Assembly (NCBI GenBank): GCA_002104905.1
Contig: MCFE01000979.1
Coordinates: 1-22,312 of the forward strand
Direction of reading: 5' to 3'
Source of the DNA: Basidiobolus meristosporus CBS 931.73
Taxonomy: Eukaryota > Basidiobolomycota > Basidiobolomycetes > Basidiobolales > Basidiobolaceae
Length of the DNA stretch: 22,312 bases
Under the pieces are notes generated by a model that was not told the origin of the DNA, ran no database searches, and saw nothing but the letters and a program-made list of their open reading frames with translations. Below, piece after piece: positions 16,601-22,312 of this stretch. A program made the position numbers and the translations under genes. The first letter of the stretch is position 1, and every line of letters begins with the position of its first letter.

Positions 16601-18900
16601 AGCCACTCACGCATCTCTTCCTTCGGGATTGACTTGCCATCGTAAGTGTTTATCCAGCCTGCAAGATTGAACTCCGGGTCAGATGGCTCTTGATCGATGT
16701 TTCCATACACATGCTCATCACATGCCAATTTGCATTCGCTGATAAGCTCCTCTTGCAAGCCCTCAGCATCATTTCGGACCACGTACCCAACCAACCGTTT
16801 GCCACCCGAATCACTTCCAAAAGTGGTTACAACGCATTCCTCGACGGCTGGGTGCTCCGCTATAGCATTCTGCACTTCCGATAGCTCGATTCGGTGGCCA
16901 CGAATCTTCACCATATCATCCACGCGGCCTAAATACTCGAGGTTACCATCGCATCTTCTTCGGACCAAATCCCCGGTCCGGAACATCCTTTCGTTTTGGA
17001 ATTCAGCGTTCGGATTGATGAGGAATCTCTCTTCAGATGCGTGCAGGTAGCCTCGAGCCAAACCTTCCCCAGCAAGATACAATTCCCCTACAGCGCCTAT
17101 TGGGGCTAGCTTGAGGTTGTGGTTCAGCACGTAAGCCCTGCTGTTGGCAATCGGCTGCCCAATCGGAACCCGGTTCGATACCGCAGTGACCTCGAACCAG
17201 GTTGAGCAGACGGTGACTTCGGTGATACCATACAGGTTCAAGAGCCGTCCACGAGGCTTCAGGTCCAGGAATTTACGAACCAGCTTTGGATTGGCTGCCT
17301 CACCGCCAAACATGACGCACTTTAAAGGGCGCAGTAGCGCAGGCCTATTTATCATGATTTGGTTGAATAAGGCTGTCGGCGCCACCATTGCGGTAATGCC
17401 ATGCTTGACAACTTCTTTTTCCAACAAGGCCAAATCCAGCGTACTTGCACGACTGATGCACACAAGCGTGGCTCCATTCAGCAGAGCCGACCAGATCTCT
17501 AGTGTAGAAGGGTCAAATGAGGTATTGACGATCTGCGCTATTCTGTCGTGAGTGGAGGCTTGGAAATAGGACGCGTTGCACACCAATCGGATCACCGAAT
17601 GCTGTTCTATTAAGACGCCTTTTGGTACACCGGTAGAGCCCGATGTGTACATCATGTAGGCGAGGCTGGCAGGGGTAGCAACCTTGGGGATGTCCCTGCT
17701 GCTTCCCTCCTTCACAATCACTTCCCAATCTTGTTCGACGTAGAGCCGCCTGACCGACGTCAACAGAGGCAGGTTGTCTGAGGGCCTTTCCGCCAACACA
17801 ATAGAGCACCCTGAATCCGTCAGCATGAACTCTATTCGCTCACTTGGATAGCTGGGATCAATGGGTAGATACGCGCCCCCAGCTTTCAGTATGGCTAGAT
17901 ACGAAATAATCAAAAATGGTGATCGTTCCATGCAGACTGCAACTATCATTTCCTGCCGCACCCCTAAGTGAAGCAGGTGTCTCGCCAGTTTGCTGGAGCG
18001 GTCATCAAGCTCTGCATAGGTGAGATATTGATCTCGGAATGCCACCGCCCGGTTTTCGGGGTTTGTTGATGCTTGGTGGGCAAACAAATCGATCATCGTA
18101 CCATTGTCGGGGCCATTAGATGTATCATTCCACGCCAAAAGTTTCTGTCGTTCGTCTTCGTCAATAACGTCGATCTCTTCAACGCATTGACTGGGATTCT
18201 CCACAAAGCTTGCTAGAAGATTGAGGAAGTGCTTAGTCAGCATTTGAATCGAGCGATGCTCGAAGCTGCCTTTTCGGTACCTAATGAACCCATTCAAGGC
18301 TGATTCGGACTGTTGAAAATAAAGCTCGATCGCAAGGCAAGTAGTCTGATTTCCAACAGCTGGTTCCGCTGTGGGTGGGTTGTCACTGAAGCTGAACAAC
18401 AGTTGAACCGAGGGATCTGTTCTTAGCTGTTCAGTCTGCATGGTTGGCGACTCGGCAAGCTGGTCTTTCGCCACAATAGCTAAAAGCTTCCTGACCGTAT
18501 ACTCTCGCGAGATACGCATGTGGTGCACACGTATAGTTTCCGGATTTAGTCCCCGTAATGGTATGGCAATAGAGGCTTCCCCTTGGTTGGCATAAATCTG
18601 AATAAGAGCAAGGAAAGCTGCTAGTAATACAGTAGAGAGAGGGACGTTCTCTTGTAGGCTCAAGCTTTGTAGCTGGCATCTCAACTCTTGAGGAATATAG
18701 AAAGTCGAGCATTCGGCCTCGTTACTCTTGCTCATATTGTCCAGTATGAAGTCGAGAGGAAAGCCACCATTTGATTGATTTTTCATCTTCCTGGACTGGA
18801 TTTTTGTAGAGCGACGTTGGTGCACTGCGTCGGGTACTTCCTGAGGATACTGTTGGCTGTGCTGTTGTCCGCTTTGCTCGATATTTAATAGACCTTGCAT
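13678..18900 (-). CDS. Single-exon NRPS: half C - A(N-methyltransferase) - PCP - C
   Basis: 1740 aa from ATG 18900. A TTG-started frame adds 11 residues, but no upstream in-frame ATG exists and a TATA box overlaps that TTG. Domains: residues about 48-255, the C-terminal lobe of a condensation domain without HHxxxDG; A domain with TYAEL (294), YTSGSTGVPKG (418), NLYGITE (555), FRTGDL (640), GRVDDMVKIRGHRIE (658) and NGKVDYKAL (1165, catalytic Lys). A SAM methyltransferase is inserted between A8 and A9 (about 709-1099; VLEIGCGTG at 782, NSVVQHFP), as in N-methylating NRPS modules. Then a PCP with LGGDSIS (Ser1224) and a full C domain with HHALMDGW (1449). It would activate one amino acid, N-methylate it and pass it to the last C domain. 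No thioesterase, reductase or epimerase is present. No intron in 5.2 kb, unlike the neighbouring P450, suggests bacterial origin. Secondary metabolism, probably cytosolic. Confidence 0.93.
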   Translation of the reverse strand: MQGLLNIEQSGQQHSQQYPQEVPDAVHQRRSTKIQSRKMKNQSNGGFPLDFILDNMSKSNEAECSTFYIPQELRCQLQSLSLQENVPLSTVLLAAFLALIQIYANQGEASIAIPLRGLNPETIRVHHMRISREYTVRKLLAIVAKDQLAESPTMQTEQLRTDPSVQLLFSFSDNPPTAEPAVGNQTTCLAIELYFQQSESALNGFIRYRKGSFEHRSIQMLTKHFLNLLASFVENPSQCVEEIDVIDEDERQKLLAWNDTSNGPDNGTMIDLFAHQASTNPENRAVAFRDQYLTYAELDDRSSKLARHLLHLGVRQEMIVAVCMERSPFLIISYLAILKAGGAYLPIDPSYPSERIEFMLTDSGCSIVLAERPSDNLPLLTSVRRLYVEQDWEVIVKEGSSRDIPKVATPASLAYMMYTSGSTGVPKGVLIEQHSVIRLVCNASYFQASTHDRIAQIVNTSFDPSTLEIWSALLNGATLVCISRASTLDLALLEKEVVKHGITAMVAPTALFNQIMINRPALLRPLKCVMFGGEAANPKLVRKFLDLKPRGRLLNLYGITEVTVCSTWFEVTAVSNRVPIGQPIANSRAYVLNHNLKLAPIGAVGELYLAGEGLARGYLHASEERFLINPNAEFQNERMFRTGDLVRRRCDGNLEYLGRVDDMVKIRGHRIELSEVQNAIAEHPAVEECVVTTFGSDSGGKRLVGYVVRNDAEGLQEELISECKLACDEHVYGNIDQEPSDPEFNLAGWINTYDGKSIPKEEMREWLEETLDCIKCLRPKRVLEIGCGTGMILFQIAPQCDSYVGTDLSSAALEYVRKHLQSSDLREKVVLQQGGAHQLEGFTAGQFDTVIINSVVQHFPNAQYFDKVLSNVAPLVSPGGHIFVGDIRGMSLAKYHYLSQAIFAAKESSSVKELRAYIDRKQLADKELLLDPGYFNALKESIEDIHHVRFMPKRSRSLNEMSRYRYQAILHIKCSQAAIQPLDWMDWQRHSLSLDVLNEKLRGGLDFVKEKLCGEEVSYLAISNIPNQRLADEIQLELLLEEAPLTRTYGELQDQVCPERFGGATPDQLSRLAKDAGYEAEISWAQHQNGGVYDVVFWRPPSNHACSPFVMPTYSEMNPHYHSNPLHRKLQQFIPALERFLRTKLPDYMIPAAFVILEAVPLTENGKVDYKALPAPNLNINAINSNYVEPRTALEATLTDIMRTVLGVEQIGIHHSFLTLGGDSISTIEMAALCHKRGLQVSSLTIFKNPTVAMLAEHIESNLGTACVPTKSPSHSSAPFEPFSLLNLDRAQMERIWEVDIRGNGIERAHVEDIYPCVPLQSHVVYETTLDKNAEIHHMFYDIKQPLDIKRLQSSCIRLCEANTVLRTVFLLSAAGVENLNFIQIVIKKENFHPLFKVYECDSAEERDKAIQKHLLEDQEKGIRLGENMLRFALFTTNSGDHQFLWSIHHALMDGWTMQLLMNDLIETYDLEVAPERPPYRNFVRSYLERNHLADKEFWERKLAGVNRQLLPRQQKQEVSTLVKPTMIESQVDYDIQAFCKEHGLTSAALFKAAWVIAVGLYARSNEVLFGDVVFGRNMELDRADEIVGPCFNVLPVRIALNREEKLLALVHRVQEEQNSIYPFENTNVGDIIDLFSDEREMHKIYGSYVAFQNFRSKARKNTDALQISFARICGSIHLTIILEASPSTNGLHMKLTFDENILLQRDAQIHMEMLSRCLEYIVQNPNYSVSALEASFVTS

Positions 18901-18933
18901 CAACAGGCTACTGTTGATGATTGGAGGGGCCAA

Positions 18934-18942
18934 TATATATAG
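18934..18942 (-). promoter_or_regulatory. TATA box of the NRPS gene
   Basis: CTATATATA on the minus strand, 34-42 bp upstream of ATG 18900. The spacing matches that of A, B, C and P450 genes here and supports ATG over the upstream TTG as the start. Confidence 0.6.
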
Positions 18943-19391
18943 CCCCTCTGCCCCACCTCACTTCTATGCACTCCATAGCATACTGACCTGTGTTCAAGGA
19001 GGGGCATCCCTGAGTCAAAGGTTTGGGACCTCCTGTCAATGCGGTATTATGACTTCATTATTGGCTGTGCATGTTTGACTAGGACGCTCCATGGCACATA
19101 GCTACTAGGATCAGCTACTATGGATCTCCACACCAATTGGCAATTTCTTGACCATCAAAAGCTTGCTACAGATAGGTAAAAGATCCAACAATGCTTTTAT
19201 TGAAGACTTGGTATTCTCGGTGCGTTTCATTAAGATTAACTGCTGTTTCCAGCCTGGAATTGATTATTCTCGATACGGACATGAACGAATTTCAGATTGG
19301 AACTCATCATTTTCAATAAGGAAGTGAACTGCTTCCAGAGGGGGGTTCAATAATCACAAACAAGTAGAGTGGTGTCGGGATCTTTCTAGGA
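18943..19391. other. Intergenic region between P450 and NRPS
   Basis: About 450 bp between the P450 stop and the NRPS TATA box. I searched the minus strand for the missing N-terminal half of the first condensation domain and saw no coding continuation. No repeat or RNA is recognised. It presumably carries the P450 3' end and the NRPS promoter. Confidence 0.5.
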
Positions 19392-21625
19392 TTATCCGAC
19401 TAATTTGGAGTAAAGAATTTCCAACTTCTGAGGGTTGAAAACGACAGAAGACCCAAATTGGATTGTTTCCTGATGTGGACTTCCCTCGGGCAGCGAAAAG
19501 GAGTACCTTCGCACTGGAGAATGAATCAAAATGTTATTAAGTGATACCCTAGGCTTTCAAGCTTGAGCATTTACCCAGCATGGAAAGCACGATCTTCATT
19601 TCGTTCATCGCAAAACTCTTGCCAATACCTAGAGACAGTTCAGTACACATTCACGGACAAATACTCCTAGTACACACGCTTACAAAGCCTAGAGCCGTTG
19701 GTGAAGGGGCACCAGGCTGGGAGGTCCTGAACTTGACCTCCAGAATTCAGCCATCTCTCCGGATCCACCATTGTTGGATTTTCCCAATACTGCTCGTCCC
19801 GCTGGAGAGCATAGATGTTCAGGGTAATCAAGCTTCCCTTGGGAATAGGTATCTGCCCAAGCATGGTATCACAAGCAGCCATTCTGGTTGGCAGTATGGG
19901 CGCAGGGGGATACAGCCGCATGCTCTCCTTGATGGTAGCTTCAAGGTAGTGTAACACTACCGGATCGGGGTTAGATAGATGTATTGAAGATAGCATCATG
20001 GTCGGAAAATACTCTTGATTTCTGCGGTTGATGGGATGTCTTCGGTAGAGGCATGGGACTTGAGCACGCGGTTAACTTCTTCTCGGACTTTCTCTTGAAT
20101 TGCTGGATACTTCGCCAGTACATAAATCACGGATGACAACGAGGAGGCGGTTGTATCTTTTGATTTGGTATTAGTAATGGATCGCCATTTCCAACGATTG
20201 AAAAGTGGTCGCTTTTACCGTGACCGGCAATACTGAGAACAACCGCTTCATTCTAGATCGAACAAAAGCTTCTTAATTTTTATGCTCATCAAGCTGATAC
20301 GGGATTGACCTACGAGCATTTCATCGAAGCTTAATTGTTTTTCCGACCATGCTTTGACAAGAACAGAAAGTAGGTCATTAAATCGGTGGTTGCCTGGCTC
20401 GTGGCTGAGCGCAGCTTTCTTTTTCGATGGCTAGATTTCCTAGCCAATCCCGAAAGCGTTCCACAGCGTCCAGCTCCCTCTTCCTCTTTCCGAATATGAA
20501 GCGGTCTAATATTGGGAACGAGATGTACATCATATCGAGAGCAGCTTTGGTTGCTACATAATACGTAGTGACATGCTCACTTTCCGGGTTTTGGATTGCC
20601 TATCGGTTTTGGTCATTACTAAGCAGCCGAGCCCAACAAATCTGGCCATACCTCAAAGTTGTACCCGTAGAGGACTTTCCCCAGAATATCTAAGGTCATC
20701 CTAGAAGCAATATGTAAGCCGGACCTGGAACATGGCCCTGGAATAGCTGAACACCTACAGTTGTATGGCATGATACATGTCGGGAATCGCCTTCTTAGTG
20801 TCCAACTCCTTGAAGAAATCAAGCACTACTCCACCGATACTTGATGGCTCCCAACCCAATTGAAATATCGGCCAAACAATCTCACGGCGCAGCTTCCATT
20901 CCTACGACGGCATTACTTTTCCTGCACAAATGCAGCATAGATATGGATTCTTCTAACCTTGCCATTCCTGATGGGTCAGAGAGTTGGAAGGTTAGAGATA
21001 GCACGGTAATGAACAATCTATGTGGAAGCGATATGGTGACGAATAATCTACTTGGAGGTGGTATGGCACCAAGTAGCATGTGCCTCTACTTACGTAAAAA
21101 TGATGTTTGCTCCCACGAACTTGTAGTTGAGGGAGTACTTGACTGAAGTAAGCGGGACCTTCGGAAACGTCGCTGAAAGCATATCAGAAAACCTTCGTTT
21201 GACCAGGGCTACTCTTGGGCTGTACCTGTGTCTCGGTAGATTTGCTTGAAATACTCCAACTTGGAAACCTAAGAAAGAAGCGTATCAGTCAGGGCCAGAA
21301 AGAATCACGCTGCTGATCATTGATTGATTACCATCACTCCGGATACTCCTTTGATGTACGTCTGTGGGGTACATGATTAGCTTAGCATCCATTGGATATA
21401 ACTGGTTGGCACGTACTCGCGCAATGCCATGCTCACGTAGTTTCGGGATAAAATATTTCTCGATAATATCCGCCATCTCCATTCCACCAAGCATCCGGAG
21501 TGCGACGGTAAAGATCGGGGATCTTGGGAAGGCTCCGGAACATTCCTGGTCGAGACTCCGAGAACCATTTGTATTTCACAAAGAACAACCAAGATGATGG
21601 AGAATATAACGGACGAAGGTATCAT
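19392..21625 (-). CDS. Cytochrome P450 monooxygenase, 13 exons, with three +1 indels
   Basis: Exons in my splice model: 21625-21417, 21361-21332, 21268-21226, 21172-21094, 20967-20958, 20901-20759, 20700-20652, 20599-20314, 20252-20219, 20156-20013, 19956-19684, 19628-19575, 19513-19392. All introns are GT-AG, 52-63 nt except one of 126. The product is 490 aa if three single extra bases are ignored (near 21588, in CCCC at 21517-21520, in AAAAA at 20420-20424; - strand). It has an N-terminal membrane anchor, hinge RSLPKIP, TNGKEW, I-helix AGHDTT (291-296), ExxR as ESMR (352-355), PERW (407-410) and the haem motif FTNGSRLCIG (426-435, Cys433), whose Cys codon is split by an intron. Expected role: haem-thiolate oxidation on the ER. 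It is co-oriented upstream of the NRPS, so it may tailor the peptide. The indels mean either a young pseudogene or assembly errors. Confidence 0.85.
20958..20967 (-). other. 10-nt microexon of the P450
   Basis: GAATGGCAAG on the minus strand, preceded by CCCATCAG and followed by GTTAGA. Joined to the preceding AC and the following GAATGG it gives T-N-G-K-E-W, the usual sequence before the C-helix Trp of fungal P450s. Without it the frame and the motif are both lost. Confidence 0.65.
21004..21070. repeat. Imperfect 30-bp tandem repeat inside P450 intron 4
   Basis: About 2.3 units on the plus strand: CGGTAATGAACAATCTATGT, then TGGTGACGAATAATCTACTT, then TGGCACC, each with the same spacing. It explains why this intron is 126 nt while the others are 52-63. 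Confidence 0.6.
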
Positions 21626-21658
21626 TTTTCGGCGCCAACCACCGCAACCCGTAGGGCT

Positions 21659-21664
21659 TTTATA
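21659..21664 (-). promoter_or_regulatory. TATA box of the P450 gene
   Basis: CTATAAAAGCCC on the minus strand, TATAAA 34-39 bp upstream of the ATG at 21625. This favours that ATG over the one at 21673, which lies upstream of the box. Confidence 0.65.
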
Positions 21665-21665
21665 G

Positions 21666-21999
21666 TTTCGCATCTGAGACGGTATTCGTCATTCGTATCG
21701 TAGGCCCAAGATCGCATCTACTCCTGACATTGAAATCGTGATGGAAAACGAAGCAACACCGAATCAGCAATGTGCACCCCTCATAATTTATTCTAGCAAG
21801 GGGGTTTCAATCGGTTACATGTTACAACGAGCTCGGCTAAAAATTAATTATAATATGTGGGTTCCAATCTAACCCTTGTTATGATGTGACTCACATGGAA
21901 AATCAGCTTGCAGTAGGGGATTGTCCCCCGCTTTCGGTTGCCAAGATCTTGTAAAAAGGAGGTCACAATCAGCTTTACTAGCAAGTAATACCAAGGATG
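21666..21999. other. Intergenic region upstream of the P450
   Basis: No credible gene. The segment 21878-21948 is a diverged direct copy of 21999-22063. The P450 promoter must lie at the left end. Confidence 0.5.
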
Positions 22000-22063
22000 T
22001 TATGACTCATATAGATATCCGCCCGCAGCAGAGGATTGCTCCCCGCTCTCGGAAGCTAGAGGC
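21878..22063. repeat. Two diverged direct repeats of about 65-70 bp
   Basis: 21906-21948 and 22021-22063 align over about 43 bp without gaps: GATTGTCCCCCGCTTTCGG versus GATTGCTCCCCGCTCTCGG, both preceded by GCAG. The similarity extends upstream to GTTATGA at 21878 and 21999. On the minus strand both encode LA[TS]ESG[GE]QS, so the repeat may stem from duplicated exon sequence. Confidence 0.6.
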
Positions 22064-22312
22064 CCAATTATTGCGGTACAAAAGTTGCAAAGCGGGGGTC
22101 CCGAAGACACGAGGTGGCCGACAACGGACTTCAAGTTGTTAGGCTCTCGAATCACATGGATGCGCTCCAATACGGGGAAAGCATAAAACGCCAAACCCTT
22201 GTCTTGTATAAGAATAGGCGAATATGTGGAGAGTTCGAAGAGAAATGTGCATATTCGCCAGCACTTCATGAATATGACGGATATGGCTCTTCTGTCGACC
22301 GGATATCTGATG
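22000..22312 (-). CDS. Possible 3' end of an unknown gene, runs off the window
   Basis: The minus-strand frame is open from the window edge (22311) to TAA at 22000-22002, about 103 codons. It contains LAFYAFPVLERIHVI, NNLKSVVGHLVSSGPPLCNF and ends GGYLYES. The alternation FPxLERIHVI...NNLKSV...L resembles leucine-rich-repeat segments of fungal F-box proteins, but this is a weak impression. The last ~20 codons are the repeat that recurs, broken, at 21906-21948. In an intron-rich genome this could be a terminal exon or a pseudogene fragment. Confidence 0.35.
   Translation of the reverse strand, partial: IRYPVDRRAISVIFMKCWRICTFLFELSTYSPILIQDKGLAFYAFPVLERIHVIREPNNLKSVVGHLVSSGPPLCNFCTAIIGPLASESGEQSSAAGGYLYES

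Noticed and set aside
13867-17551. Several plus-strand open frames of 60-135 codons within the NRPS
   Set aside because: Antisense shadows of a clear 1740-aa NRPS.
18901-18933. Longer NRPS start at TTG 18933 (MAPPIINSS...)
   Set aside because: It is a TTG, overlaps the TATA box, and no in-frame ATG lies between it and the upstream stop at 18958-18960; ATG 18900 fits the promoter spacing seen elsewhere.
18943-19391. Upstream exon supplying the missing half of the NRPS condensation domain
   Set aside because: I saw no HHxxxDG-like coding sequence on the minus strand, and the P450 gene begins its 3' end at 19392.
21377-21673. 98-codon frame at the P450 start as a separate small gene
   Set aside because: Its ATG lies upstream of the TATA box, and the hinge and P450 N-terminal residues are in the other two frames; the exon 1 model with two indels explains the region better.

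Overview
The window looks like fungal nuclear DNA, most likely from an early-diverging (non-Dikarya) lineage. The evidence is short GT-AG introns of about 52-63 nt, TATA boxes about 30-47 bp upstream of start codons, AATAAA-type signals just past stop codons, and a microsomal-type P450 with 12 introns. A bacterial-looking NRPS without introns, in an otherwise intron-rich fungal setting, resembles what is known from Basidiobolus and Mortierella. I lean towards Basidiobolus, but this is inference.

Region 1 (about 1-10075) is a tandem segmental array of a roughly 3.9-kb unit, present about 2.5 times. Each unit encodes small secreted proteins of families I cannot name: A (+ strand, 192 aa, 8 Cys after the signal peptide), C (- strand, 144 aa, acidic stretch then Cys/Arg-rich tail), a deleted A relic preceded by an orphan signal-peptide ORF (D), and B (+ strand, 184 aa, acidic middle and basic tail). 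Intact genes are A1 (2114-2692), C1 (3370-3804), B1 (5086-5640) and A2 (5985-6563). The remaining copies are broken by frameshifts, stops, truncations or junctions, so this is a birth-and-death array.

Region 2 (about 10075-13510) is a gene-poor tract almost without CpG. It holds fragments of an unclassified repeat, including one coding segment present in both orientations. It looks like a methylated, decayed repeat insertion.

Region 3 (13510-21700) is a probable secondary-metabolism pair, both on the - strand: a single-exon NRPS (half C - A with embedded N-methyltransferase - PCP - C; 13678-18900) and, upstream of it, a cytochrome P450 (19392-21625) that is visible only after splicing. The P450 model has 13 exons including a 10-nt microexon and gives 490 aa with all signature motifs, provided three single-base insertions are discounted. 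The pair could make and oxidise an N-methylated peptide, but the NRPS has no intact first condensation domain and no thioesterase.

Region 4 (21700-22312) holds a duplicated ~70-bp segment and the 3' end of a possible - strand gene running out of the window.
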